Positions 44,079-55,812 of a DNA stretch of 64,000 nt are shown here, piece by piece (the first letter of the stretch is position 1; every line of letters begins with the position of its first letter). The stretch comes from Episyrphus balteatus (Eukaryota > Arthropoda > Insecta > Diptera > Syrphidae). The notes under the pieces were generated by a model, which made no database searches, was not told the origin of the DNA, and saw nothing but the letters and a program-made list of their open reading frames with translations. The DNA lies in contig NC_079137.1 of NCBI RefSeq assembly GCF_945859705.1, forward strand, positions 37,755,554 through 37,819,553. Reading direction: 5' to 3'. A program made the translations under genes and the position numbers.

Positions 44079-47000
44079 GTGTGAATTAGATATGGGTATT
44101 TTTCAATTATTTTGCTTCAAATATTTTGCTTATTTGGAAAAGAAGTCCAGGGGATCACTGGTGTTCCTGAATTTTCCTACATTAATTCTATCAAGAAAAA
44201 TCTTTAAATCTTAAAGGTGCAACTTATCGTCCAACGATCGGCATTTTATGATTTCAATTTTATGATTGATGACAAGATTTCCTGAATATCTCCTCAAAGA
44301 AATGTAGCTGAAGCATTTCTTCTTGATAATTTTGCCAAAATAAATATCACAAGATCTCATTTTCCTAATGCCCTCTCCATTTTATCACACTTTCCATATG
44401 GCAGTAATGTCAGCTTTCAGAGACTTCATTAATTTGTTGTTGTATGTTGTATTGTTCAGAGAGAGAAAAAAAATTCGAGTCAGAACCATTTTTCTGTTTG
44501 AATTCCCGAGTCGAACTTTATGTACGAATTTAGTAATTAAAATACTTTATAGAATCTTTTAAAGTACTTTTCATCTTAAAATGAACCTAAATTAGAACTT
44601 TGTATACTAACTAAACTCAGTATCTCCTGTGAAACCTTCACGACTGATGGTTTACGACTTTGAAAACTGAAAACACTTGTTTAATCCTAAATATTCTATT
44701 TTTGTCCAGAATCTTAGACCTTACTATGTACTTATTAGGCTCTTTAAACTTGGTAGATACTATTAACACTATTTAAGCTAGGTTGAATCTATTGAAACTG
44801 AAACTTTTTTAATGTTCTTCATGTGTCTAGAATGTTTAAGCCCTGAAATTGTACTCTTCAATCTAGGTTGAGACTTTCAAAACTCTAAATGCTAGTTAAG
44901 TCCTAAAATTTCATGCTCAAACAGGAAAAACCTTGGCCATTGTCTCGTCCACTTGGTACTTTTATATGGCATTCGAAGTAGGTCGTTCGGGAGTGCGGAT
45001 CGGTTTAAGTATTAAAAAATAAATTAAAACAAAGTTAAAAAGTTAAGAAAATTAATTCTTCAGCTTTTTCTAACTTTTGAATAAAAAGAAAACAAAAAGT
45101 TTAATTAAGTAATTGAAAATAAAAAATATATATGTAGGTACATACATTGTACTTTTTAGTGAAAAAACAGCGTTCGCTCTACATGTGCTCGTACCTTTGT
45201 ATACGTAAAGTAAACAATATATGAGGAAAAGTGTTAAAAAAATTGTAAAATAAAATTTGAAGAACAAAAGTGAAAGTGAAGAAGATAAAAAATTAATATT
45301 TTAGTGAAAATAAAAAAAAATAAATTAATAAGTAGTTCGGAGTGTTTCTTTTTCTGAACATGTCTGACCTTGTTCAAAGCGCGTTCGTTTGCTGTGGTAT
45401 TTTAATAATGCCGTCTTAGAATGTATGCCTTAAATTTTTTTATTGAATTTTGACTATTTGGCCTTATATATGTAAAATTTAATATAATAGTTCAAATAGT
45501 CAAAATTGTAAGAAATTAAACATTAATTTAACATTATTAAAAAAAATTGATGCTCACATTTTTCATTGATTTTTTTTTTCATAGTATTTTTTTTTTAATT
45601 TTCTGTAATAAAATTTCTTAATAATTTTTTTTTTATTTGCAATAAATATTTTTTTTATTGTAAGGGAAAGCAAATGCATTAAAAATCCCACCAAATTTTT
45701 AGAGTGAACGGTTTCTGCAACAGCAACAAAACGCAGTTGTCCTGCGAAAAAGTTTTTCTGTCAAATAAAAAAAAAAAGAAAACAAAATCAGAGAAACTCT
45801 GCAATAGTGCTTGATAAAATTTTAAAAAAAAAATCATTTGGCGGCAAAATAAATTCTTGGTTTTTTAATCTTTGGTAAGTAGACGTAAGGGGACTTTTGG
45901 CTTACAATTAGTACCATGTCGGAGTCAGCATTATTAAAATCAATATAGTTATTCTTTTTGTTTGACATTATTTGACAAAGGGTAAATTATCTGTTCTAAA
46001 TTATGCATTGAAAAAAAATTCAATGCTTTAAATATCCGTCGAATTTCTTTCAATTTTGGATATTTGACCATACATTAGGTTTATATAGTTGAAGTAGCTT
46101 ATGCATGGTAAAATCTCCAAAATTGTAAGACGAATATTAAAACAAAAATTTAATGCACACATTTTGCATTGATTTATTTTTTAATGCAAATTTTTTTCAA
46201 TAGCAATAAATATTTTTTTAATTCGAATGCATTTTTTTTTTTCAATTGAAAATTATGCCCAAATTTTAAACTTGAACTTTAACGTTCATATTATTAACAA
46301 CTAAAATGAGTTAGTAGATCCTAGTTAGAATATTTAGACCCTAATGAGAAGGAAAATGCCTATAGAAGTCTTAGAAATACGTAGAATAAATAGGACTTAA
46401 TGAGCTTTGGTAGAATATTAAGGTTCTAAAAAGGGTTTAACGATAATATTTTTGGTCCTAGATAACTACCCAAAATGGGATTTTTTCCGATAACCGACTG
46501 TTTGAGGTCTTAAGTAGAGGTTATTTCCTTTACAAAATAGGTGATATTTAGGGACTATTAAATCTAAACAGAGAATAGTTGGACTTTAAATAGGTTTTAA
46601 ATAGTCCCAATTGTTCGACTCGGGTTGATTCTTTCCTGGCTAAGGACATGTGTTGCTCAGAAAAATGTAAACATAAAATCAACATGTTTCTGATGCAGAA
46701 TTAATTAAAAACCAACTATCATTAGTTAAGCTATAAAAGAATCAAAAAAATTACTGAAAGTTACCAGAATCTTTTGTAAAGGACTTAGGCCACAACAACC
46801 ATGCAAATAAAGATCAATGCAGAGACTTGTATACAATCTCTTGACACTAAATAAACTTTTCTCCTTTACTTTCAACAAGAGGATATTATGCTTGTCTCGA
46901 CCTAGTTTTCTATAGCTATACATAAATGTCGCAAAATTGGAAGGACACACTCTTTCGTAATAGCAATAAACAAGACAGAAAACAAAAAGAAAAAAACAGG

Positions 47001-48053
47001 ATGATTGGTTAATTAATGAAACACAAAAATGAAAATGGTTGACTCCTTCTGTATGTAATATTTGTTGAAGAATTCCCAAGGAATTTCCTTTGTTTTTTAA
47101 CTTTTCTTTCCTCTCTTCTCTTATCTTTTTTTTTGTAGAAAAAAAAACAAGAAAAATTGAAAATCCCTCTGACAGTAACGACATTTTAAAATATTCCATA
47201 AAATGCAGCATGTCACGAGTGTTTTAATATGTTGCATCTTCACAAAGCCATTTTATGCGGTCTTGGCATTATGTCTTTATGTTGAGCAAATATTGCTTTT
47301 TTGTATCGCTTGTTTTTTTTTTTGTGTATTTCAGCTGCTTTCATTTTCCTTTCAATTTCTGAGCAAAGTAAAAAGAACAAGATGTATACTATCTATCTAT
47401 ATAGATATCTTCTAAAGGATTTTCATTTTCAGGGGCTTTACTAGAAAGGATATCATATAGCAGAGATAATACTCAAGTGAAATAAGAGAAAATGCTGTTT
47501 CAAACTGTGGAAATTATTTTGCCTTTTGCTGAAATAGTCCATTTAAGACTTTAATAGAAGAAGTTCACAGAAAAGACACACAATTCATAGTAGTGTAAAG
47601 CTAAAACTTTAATCAAAAACTTAAACTAGGAAATGGAGCTCAGAGAACAGAATAATCATTTTGAATTGCATTATTTAATCAAAATGCATTAGTATAATTA
47701 AAGTTTTTATTAAAAATTTAAAGTAGGTAGAAATACCTTTGAAGAAATATGGAGCTTAGAGAACTAGGAGAATTAGAAAATAGTTTTAAAATTAGTTATC
47801 TTACCAAAGAATACAACTATGTAGGTATTCATGAATTTATAAATTTACTTAGAAATATTTGTATATTCAAGTTCTACATAAGTAATTTCACACAAGAAAA
47901 AAATATTGTTTTCTTCCAGCTGTATTAAAATATAAGTATTTAATTTAAGAAAAAATATTTTTTTTAATAAATTTAGTCCAAAGAATAAAAAATGCCATTT
48001 TTTGTTCATCAAATAGAATTTACAATTTATCATTATTTCTTTAAAAAAAAGTA
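44079..48053. other. AT-rich region, no protein gene recognised
   Basis: About 45430-45700 and 46000-46270 share a loose order (TTTTGGATATTTGACC-like, AAATTGTAAGA, TTAATG-ACACATTTT-CATTGATTT, GCAATAAATATTTTTTT) and may be an old ~270-bp direct repeat. The longest frame in this stretch (46726-47211, minus, 161 codons) is listed separately. Confidence 0.35.
46726..47211 (-). CDS. Unassigned 161-codon ORF
   Basis: One of the two longest frames in the window. It has a lysine-rich stretch (KKKIREERKEKLKNKG) at residues ~27-43 and a hydrophobic, cysteine-bearing stretch (CFFLFVFCLVYCYY) at ~71-85 that could span a membrane. No domain is recognised, and the codon choice just follows the AT-rich background. 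An overlapping plus-strand frame begins at 47203. Chance is the more likely explanation. Confidence 0.12.
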   Translation of the reverse strand: MLHFMEYFKMSLLSEGFSIFLVFFSTKKKIREERKEKLKNKGNSLGILQQILHTEGVNHFHFCVSLINQSSCFFLFVFCLVYCYYERVCPSNFATFMYSYRKLGRDKHNILLLKVKEKSLFSVKRLYTSLCIDLYLHGCCGLSPLQKILVTFSNFFDSFIA

Positions 48054-48125
48054 TCCCATATGGTCTAGTGGCTAGGATATCTGGCTTTCACCCAGAAGGC
48101 CCGGGTTCGATTCCCGGTATGGGAA
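48054..48125 (+). tRNA. tRNA-Glu(UUC): tRNA-Glu (anticodon UUC)
   Basis: A complete 72-nt cloverleaf without intron. The acceptor TCCCATA (48054-48060) pairs with TATGGGA (48118-48124), followed by discriminator A. The anticodon arm TCTGG-CTTTCAC-CCAGA places TTC in the loop, so it reads GAA and GAG codons. The A box TGGTCTAGTGG (48061-48071) and B box GGTTCGATTCC (48104-48114) are consensus, and a run of seven T at 48129-48135 would stop RNA polymerase III. The body agrees with the highly conserved insect tRNA-Glu as far as I recall it. All stems pair, so it should be functional. It stands alone, with no other tRNA nearby. Confidence 0.97.
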
Positions 48126-48128
48126 GTA

Positions 48129-48135
48129 TTTTTTT
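48129..48135 (+). terminator. RNA polymerase III T-run terminator of tRNA-Glu
   Basis: Seven consecutive T begin four bases after the discriminator base, the usual distance for a polymerase III terminator. Confidence 0.85.
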
Positions 48136-48457
48136 AATTTTATATTTTTTTGAATGTATTTTAAAAATATGTAAATATATAAAAATAAGAAAGTCATATT
48201 TCAACTTTTTTGAATATTTTAAGAAATTCGACTAATATTAAAATTTTTTTATTTTTAATACCTAGCATTTTTTTTATGCAAAATATTTTTCAATGCATTT
48301 TTCTTTTTATTTGCAACAAAAATGTATTTGTTAAAAAGCGCACGATTTTTAACATTTTACAAATATTTTTTTTTAAATTTTTTGCAGAATTTTGGAATAC
48401 AGAATCATGAAAAGCAGAATTTTGAAAAGCAGGCTTTTGGAAGTAGAATTTTGTAAA
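48136..48457. other. AT-rich spacer with AGCAGAATTTTG repeats
   Basis: GCAGAATTTTGGAATACAGA and AAGCAGAATTTTGAAAAGCA recur near 48384-48440. Similar text occurs at 52030, 52610-52680 and 54130. TTAAAAAGCGCACG...TTTTTAACATTTTAC near 48330 is a weaker version of the hairpin at 52692. Confidence 0.4.
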
Positions 48458-50185
48458 TAGTACAGGTAAAATAGTACCAAGATTAATTTTATTTTTAGTT
48501 TTGATGACCATTTACCTAAATGTTTATACATAAGTTCTTAGACGTTTTACACGAATCATTGGCTTTTTGGGACCAATTACAGATTTTACTGTCACTTCGA
48601 AAAAAACACCCTTTCACCTAAATTTTTTTTATGAAAACTCTTTATTTTGGTTTTCTATCCCAAATTCAATATTTTAACCAAATTTCATTAGGTTGACCCA
48701 TCATTTTTGTTTACACTCAAAATAACACCCTTTAAAAAACGATATTCTTATAGACACTTTAGACTCTTGTTTCTAATATTAAAAGTAAAATAATAGCTGA
48801 ATTTCAATAGGGTGCCACTAATACTACTCTTGTATTACTCATTTTTTCAAATCTACCCATATTTTCTAGACACCTAAAAAAAACACCCTTTCACATGAAA
48901 AAAAAATGTATACACTTGTTTTATTCGTAATTCCTATGGGAAAGACAACATTTTTAAGAAATTTCGTAAGGGTACCATTTATACCACTGATTTTATCGGA
49001 CTTATAGCGGATTTTCCCTATTTAATAATAATTTTGTACACTTTATAAATTCTTAATTCTTATATCAAACAAAACTTTTTCACCAAGTTTTAAAAATTAA
49101 TAAAATATAAGTCATCTGTTATGATACCTTTCTCACACATAACTCATTTAAGATTTTTTTAAATCCTTTTTCCCTGCTTTATTTAAAACCTTCATCCCGA
49201 ATTTCATCAGTGTATCATGTTTTTACTTGCTCTATAGGGCAAGTATTGGTTTCGTGTCGGAAAAAAATTTTGAAGTTTTAATCAAAACCAACATTACGAT
49301 AATGGAGAATTCCAAAAAATTGGGTCTCGCAATTCCGTCCGTGCGTCTGTGCGTCTGTTCGTCTGTACGTCCATCTGTACACATTTCCACAGCCTAAACG
49401 GGTGGACGGATTTTCTTCAAATTTTATACAGATGATTTTTATGGAATTCTGAAAGTTGGTTTTTTTTTTGTTTTTTTATATCTCGCTTAGAAAGTGTACC
49501 TCCCATACAAATTTTTCAATTCAAACCAAATAACTCAAAAACGGCTCTAACGATTTTGATTAAACTTTGCAAACGTAATATTTGAAGCAATTGCAATAAA
49601 ACTGCATCGTTAGTTTTTCTCAAAAAAGTCAAAAAAGTATACCTCCCATACAAATTTTTCAAAATTTTGCCCTAAATGTCGGCTCTTCCCCAACATCAAC
49701 AAAATTTCTTTAAATTTATATAGAGGCAGATCTTAAAATATACAAGTTAACTAACATAAAAGTATTTTAAACTGCAAGAGCAAGTACGTGCGAACCCAGT
49801 CGTGCATTATTTTACATGGGTTTCGGTTATATTTTACCTGTTTGGGTTAAAAAAAACAAGCACTTTTGTTTTTAATCGACAATAACTTTTCTTAGAGCAA
49901 TCGTATTGACTTTATTTTTATGTCATTAGATACAGCATCAAAAAGTACTTTAAAAACATGTGCCATATGATGATATTTCATCACAAACAATTTTTTTCAC
50001 TATAATTTTGAGCTTCACCCCCTCCCTCCCTCTTGTCCGCGAAAAAACACCCTTCCACTCAACTTTTTTTATAGACTTTTTTATCCTTGGTTCTTATCCC
50101 AAAAGCAAACTTTTTGCCAAGTTTTAAAAGTGTAACAATTTTTTTATTTTTTAAATGCCTATTTTACCTGTACTAATAGTCTAAG
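48458..50185. repeat. Satellite-like array (CACCCTTT type), left copy
   Basis: Bounded by TAGTACAGGTAAAATAG (48458) and its inverse CTATTTTACCTGTACTA (ending 50184). Inside, units of roughly 120-160 bp contain AAAAAACACCCTTTCAC, TTCT-ATCCCAAATTCAATAT and CCAAATTTCATTAGG-TGACC. The same sequence in inverse order forms the array at 56156-57530. The array is interrupted by a Helentron-like element at 49225. Confidence 0.75.
49225..49808 (+). mobile_element. Helentron/DINE-like element, copy b
   Basis: Begins ACTTGCTCTATAGGGCAAGT and ends AGAGCAAGTACGTGCGAACC then CAGTCGTGCA. It carries CCGTCCGTGCGTCTGTGCG. The paired array at 56156-57530 gives the empty site: CATG-TTTTTT-ACATGGG near 56518 (inverse strand) against CATG-TTTTT here and TTTT-ACATGGG after the element. 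The insertion therefore went into a T run, with no long target duplication. Confidence 0.78.
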
Positions 50186-50775
50186 ATCCGGCCATAGGAC
50201 GACCTACCCTCATCGTTATACCAGTTAAGAGTTATATTTTCTGAAAGGTAGTGCCTAAGGAAATAAATTGCACATGGGTTGCCAAGCGATATCCTGTCAA
50301 GGCATAGGGTTGCCAGGCCTTAAAGTTTATTTTTGCGTATTTTTGAATACGCGACCCTGCCAATATGGCAACCCAAAGAGTTATAAAAAAAATATTATGT
50401 CATAGGAAATTTAATTTGAAAATTTTAATTTTCAGGATTTTTTAAAATTTGAAGTTTGAGTAGGGTAAACATAGGTGAATTTAGAAAAAGGGCAAAAATC
50501 TATTTTCTAAACAAAACGTGATGGAAATAAAATTGAAATTAGAATTGATAGATATTATAAAAATATTAAAGCCACACATATGTACAAATAAAAAATGTAA
50601 AAAATATACAACTCCAGATATAGTCTTTTTAGAGTCATGACACTCAAATTTGATATTTGAGAAATAATTCACCAAAAATCAGAATGAAAGATTTTTTAAA
50701 TAATTTTTATGTGATAAGTTATGAAAAATAAAATAACTTGACACGTATCTGTCAAATTTTTAATTTGACTTAGTT
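50186..50775 (-). repeat. ~600-bp unit, copy A (inverted)
   Basis: Runs from GATCCGGCCATAGGACGACC to CTTGACACGTATCTGTCAAA. Read on the minus strand it matches copy C (51511-52012) nearly base for base, and copy B (50862-51446) more loosely. Landmarks include GGGTTGCCATAT, TGGCAACCC-like and GTTTACCCTACTCAAACTTC. No protein frame is conserved between copies. Confidence 0.8.
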
Positions 50776-50880
50776 TTTGGTTCCTGTGTATTTTTGAAGA
50801 ATAACACCGAAACAGTGAATTTAATTGTAAAAATCTGTAATTCTTCAAAAATGAACAGGAACCAAAAACTAAGTCAAATC
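50769..50880. repeat. Head-to-head junction palindrome
   Basis: GACTTAGTTTTTGGTTCCTG at 50766 is inverted as CAGGAACCAAAAACTAAGTC at about 50856. It joins copies A and B of the 600-bp unit head to head, with a ~75-bp spacer. Confidence 0.8.
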
Positions 50881-51446
50881 AAAAATCAAGTTATTTTATT
50901 TATGCTCTCTAATAACATAAACATTATTTCAAATACCTTTCGTGCTGATTTTTTGTGAATTATTTCTCAAACATCGAATTTCACGGTTTTGACTTTTAAA
51001 CGTCCATATCTCGAGTAGCAGATTTTTTACATTTTTGGTTTGTATGTGTGACTTATATAATTTAACAATATCTATCGATTCCAGTATCAATCTTTTTTCT
51101 ACCACTCTTTGTTAAGGATATAGCTTTTTGACCTTTTTTTAAATTTACCTCAGTTTCTTCTTCTAAAATGTCAAATTTCTAAAAATCCTGAATATTCAAA
51201 TTTTTAAATTTAATTTTCTCTGACATAAATTTTTTTTACACCTCTAATACTTACCATATAAGCAGGGTGGCGTTGTCAAAAAAAAACTCAAAATATGAAC
51301 TTTAAAGCGTGGCAACCCTATGCCTTGACAGGATGTCGCCAGGCAACCCATGTGCAAACTGTTTCTTTAGACACTACCCTTAGGAAAATATAGCTTTCAA
51401 CTGGTATAATGACGTGGATAGGTCGTCCTATGACGGGATTTTTTCC
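50862..51446 (+). repeat. ~600-bp unit, copy B
   Basis: Contains GTGAATTATTTCTCAAACAT, ACCATATAAGCAGGGTGGCG, GTGGCAACCCTATGCCTTG and AGGTCGTCCTATGACGGGAT in the order of copy C. Its divergence from A and C is clearly higher, so it is the oldest of the three. Confidence 0.75.
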
Positions 51447-51510
51447 TTAAATATACTGAAATATGAAAATAAGCACCTTTTCAAAAAATCCCTACGCAAA
51501 AACGGTAAGC

Positions 51511-52012
51511 AATATTAAAAATTTGACAGATACGTGTCAAGTTATTTAATTTTTCCTAACTTATCACATAAAAATTATTTAAAAAATCTTTCATTCTGAT
51601 TTTTGGTGAATTATTTCTCAAATATCAAATTTGAGTGTCATGACTCTAAAAAGACTATATCTGAAGTTGGTTATTTCTATCACGTTTTGTTTAGAAAATA
51701 GATTTTTGCCCTTTTTCTAAATTCACCTATGTTTACCCTACTCAAACTTCAAATTTTAAAAAATCCTGAAAATTAAAATTTTCAAATTAAATTTCCTATG
51801 ACATAATATTTTTTTTATAACTCTTTGGGTTGCCATATAAGCAGGGTGGTGTATTCTAAAATAGGGAAAAATAAACTTTATGGCCTGGCAACCCTATGCC
51901 TTTTATCGCTTGGCAATCCATGTGCAATTTATTTCCTTAGACACTACCTTTCAGAAAATATAACTCTCGACTGGTATAATGATGAGGGTAGGTCATCCTA
52001 TGGCCGGATCTC
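51511..52012 (+). repeat. ~600-bp unit, copy C
   Basis: Contains TTGACAGATACGTGTCAAGT, GGTGAATTATTTCTCAAATA, CCATATAAGCAGGGTGG, GGCAACCCTATGCC and CCTATGGCCGGATC. It is the near-mirror of copy A; the two are separated by copy B. Confidence 0.8.
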
Positions 52013-53033
52013 CTACTATAAAAGCTGAATTTTGAAAGCAGAATTTCGACAAAAGAATTTTCAAATTTTGATTTTCATCAAAGTGCGATATTTTAAAAAT
52101 TTTAAAAAAATTTAGAAATTTTTTTCGGCCATTAATTCAAAAATTGTGAAGGAAAAGTGGAAGATAAAAAACTGGAACATCTTTGGTGTTTTTTTTCTTA
52201 GGGAAATCGAATCCTAAACCACACCAATTCGAAAAACTTAATGAGACTAATTGATTATTGCCGAGCAGCGCACTTCATTTTGATATTCTTCGAAATTACA
52301 AAAAGGAATACCTATATACCTACATATTTTTGTTGTGTTATTTGATATCAGATAGGTACTGATTCGGTATACTAACCAGGTACTCTGAGGAGGAAATAAC
52401 AATGTTTGACAATATAATCAAAATAAAATATTGGAATAAAAGGAGTGTTAATCGAAAATGTTAAATTAAGGTACAAAATTAATTTTCTCGAGATGCAGAA
52501 GACGAAATGTCAAAAAATTTCACTTTGCTCCCAGCTTAATCAGTAAGTTGGTGATGGGCTAGATGTTCTAAGTTCGTCAAAAAGATGTGATGGGTTGGGT
52601 CAAAATTGTGCCGGGATCAAAATTCTTTTTTCAAAAATCTGCAAAAAAAATACTGCTTTTCAAAATTCTGCAAAAAAAAATTAAAAAAATGGTTTGGAAA
52701 ATGTTAAAAAGCGAGCGCTTTTTAACATTTTCCAAACAATTTTCTAATTTTTTGAAGAATTTTGTAAAATTACCTCGTCGTCGGTTATCAATTTTGTAAG
52801 TTTATTGTTTGTTTGATAAATCAATAAATTAAGCAAATATGTATTAAGAAAAAGAATTTTAATGTTTAATATTTTTGAAAAAATAATTAAAAATTTATTA
52901 ATGTTTCTAAAAATGAATATTCAAAAAATTGAATAAGAAAAGGAACATTTTGTATCACACAACGTTTCTAATTAGTTTTCAACGGTTTATAGGATGTGAA
53001 TTATAAGAAAGCTCCTCTATGCAGTATAAATAA
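52013..53033. other. AT-rich spacer with one perfect hairpin
   Basis: No gene. It holds AGCAGAATTTTG-type repeats and the hairpin at 52692-52737. Confidence 0.4.
52692..52737. repeat. Perfect hairpin, 22-bp arms
   Basis: GTTTGGAAAATGTTAAAAAG-CG is followed by AG and then its exact inverse. A weaker form of the arms occurs near 48330. It may be the core of a small foldback repeat. Confidence 0.85.
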
Positions 53034-54005
53034 ATTGCACGACTGGGGTCGCACGTACTTGCTCTTATGCTTAAAGTAACTATAATGTTAAAGCTTTTTA
53101 TTCAAGAAATTAAAAATTTGATATTTTGAAGAAATTTCATAAGTAGTATAAAAAAATTAAATCTGTTTTTATAATTAATTAAACTCCGTTTTAAATTATC
53201 TTAAAAAAAAAACAAATATGCCATTTTATTTCTTGTATAAAAAGGTATTTTTAGAAAAAATTTTTCGAAAATTGTAGGAGCCGTTTTTTTAAAAAATAGT
53301 TTTTTATATATAAAAATTTTTTAACATTTTTCAAAAAAAAAGTTGGTATGCCATTTTGAAGAAATAATTAATTTACACATTAAAACTAAATTTCAAAATT
53401 TTTCACTAATCCGTTTTCAAAAAATTGATTTTTCAAAAAAAAATTTTGAAATATTTTTTAAAAAACCAAAAATGCGTTTTTTGAAAATTTTCTAAAATTT
53501 TAATATTATCTTTACTTACACACTTTTGTATAAAAATTTTCATTTGAATCGGGTTAATGTTGTACGAGATATTCAGAAACGAAAAAAACCGTTCTATGAC
53601 AGGTACCGTTAATAACGGTACAAAAAATATTTTTTTTATTTAAAAAGTTGGCTCTTATGTGTTGTACTACACACAAAAATTTTAATCAAAATCGTTAGGT
53701 CCGTTTTTGAAAAAAATTAACTTTTCTATTTCCGTTATATGGCAGGTACCGTTAGTTTTGGTCATAAAAAAAAAATTTCAATTTCCCCTCTAGGGAATCA
53801 CCAAAAACTGCTAACTACCAAGTTTGAAGAAAATCACTTCACTCGTTTAGGCTGCAGCTCCAGATAGAGACAGACAGACAGACAGACAGAATTGCCGGAC
53901 CCACTTTTTTGGCATTCTCCATCATCGTAATGTCATGTAAAATTGTTATCTCGAGTTCGATTTTTTTTACGAATCAACTTGCCCTATAGTACCTATATCG
54001 CAAGT
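53034..54005 (-). mobile_element. Helentron/DINE-like element, copy c (divergent)
   Basis: The 3' end (TGCACGACTGGGGTCGCACG then TACTTGCTCT) is at the left. The 5' end ACTTGCGATATAGGTACTAT then AGGGCAAGT reads in from 54005. A run of five GTCT/CAGA units (53871-53889) replaces the GTCC/GTGC run of the other copies. Non-coding. Confidence 0.68.
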
Positions 54006-55812
54006 AAAAATACTTGCGACAGTTAACCAACAAACACTAAGGAAAGTATTAAAGTTAAAGAACATTTATGAGCTGTGAATAGAAATAGCTGTGCTGTGAA
54101 TAGAATAGAAAAAAAGCAAAAATTTGAAAAACAGAATTTTCGTTAAAAAATTTTTTTGGAAAAGCAGAACTGCTCCCAGGTGTGATTTGTATGCAAAGGT
54201 CTTTCAAAGTGTTTTTTTTTTTAATACAAAACTTGGCGAATATTATCTGGTTACGTTTTTAAAACTGCTAATGGTCATAAAAGTACGGATGCTATGGTAT
54301 TTACATAAATATCAATATGAGTTTCGTACAACACTACCATTTTTCTTAATCACTTATGTCAGGAAAAATTGAAAGCAAAAACAACAACAAAAATTAAAAA
54401 TGAGCATTTCAAACAAGAAACATGATTGCCTACTTAAAAATACACACCTTGGTTCTTGTCTTCCCAGATAACTACCAACAAAAATAGGATACGAAATACC
54501 AAAGACCAAGTACACCATAAAAACAGATAAAACCGAAAACCATGCCGGAGCATCCCCATCACCATTCCGACCACACAATATAACTAAAGTAGAACCATAT
54601 TTATTACACCTATCCTCGTTATTCGTTTCGTTTTCTACAGATATACCAGAATACAGGAGTACAAATCACTTTTTCTCATATAGCTTTTGAAGGAAACATA
54701 AGCAAGAAAGATTCTTCTCGTATTTCCCAAAAGGCGAAACCTTATCTAGGCAGGAGAACTATACCAAACAACAAAAACAACTCTATACACGATGAAGATG
54801 AAGAAGAAGAAAAAAATTAATTTTCCGTTTGGAAATGGCCGTTTTCACTAAGACGTAGCAGAGAGCGCCCTCTACCATACCACCTCCGCACCCTTGCGAG
54901 ACTCAGCCTGATGATGTAATTCTCATCAACGCTTTAACTACACAGTTATGATTGCTGTTGGGCGCGTTTATTATTCATTTTCGCGGGTTTTATCGTATCT
55001 GATGCGGTGACAGCGGGGTTGAACTGCAAATGTATTTCTAATGGGACTCCACTCCACTACCATATTTTGAGAGATTGTGAGCTTGAAATACATCTTTCGA
55101 GAGGTTTTTGTGGTTTAGAGGAAGCTTGGGTTGTTTTTTTTTTGGGGTTGTTTGTGTTTATTCGAGATACAAGTTGTGTATAGTTGTTCCCTTGCGTCTT
55201 AAAGTCATCTAAGATATGAATTTTCTTGTTTTGCTTGATTTTTTTTTTTTGGGTAAATAAAGATAAAAATCTGTGCCCGCCAAGGATGGAAGTGAATGTT
55301 ATAGAATTTGTTTTACTCAAGGACATACGGTGACGGTTACAATGTCAAACATTTATTATTATTGTTTTTTTTTATGTTGTTTTTTTCTTCTTCACTTTGA
55401 CATGTAAGTAATGTTACGACTGGTACATTACTTGAGAAATAAAAACTATAAACTTGAAAAAATTACATACACAATACATCTCTTAATTTGAGAGGTTTTG
55501 AATTGGAAGAGATTTTTTTTTTTCTAAAGATATGACTTAGAAGAAAGAAAAACCTTATCGTACAAATTCGTTATTTACTACATATTTTATGTACCTATCT
55601 AAAGAGATTTGAGTTTTTTTTATAGGAAATTTAGGGCACGATTTTGTAGTTGAAGAAACGCCATAAGTTATTTGTTTGGTGTTATTTTTGTATTGTTTTC
55701 GTCGGTCTAAAGTATTTAATGTTGTTTTGGTGAACCTAGTTCTGATTTTTTGTGTTGAACATTGTTCTGATATTTCTCATGAAACTGTTTGTTTATATTT
55801 TGCATAAACATA
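54006..55812. other. No gene recognised
   Basis: About 54840-55030 is less AT-rich (GCGCCCTCTACCATACCACC, TTTCGCGGGTTTTATCG), looks single-copy and could be an exon or regulatory DNA, but no frame is convincing. The rest is AT-rich. Confidence 0.35.
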
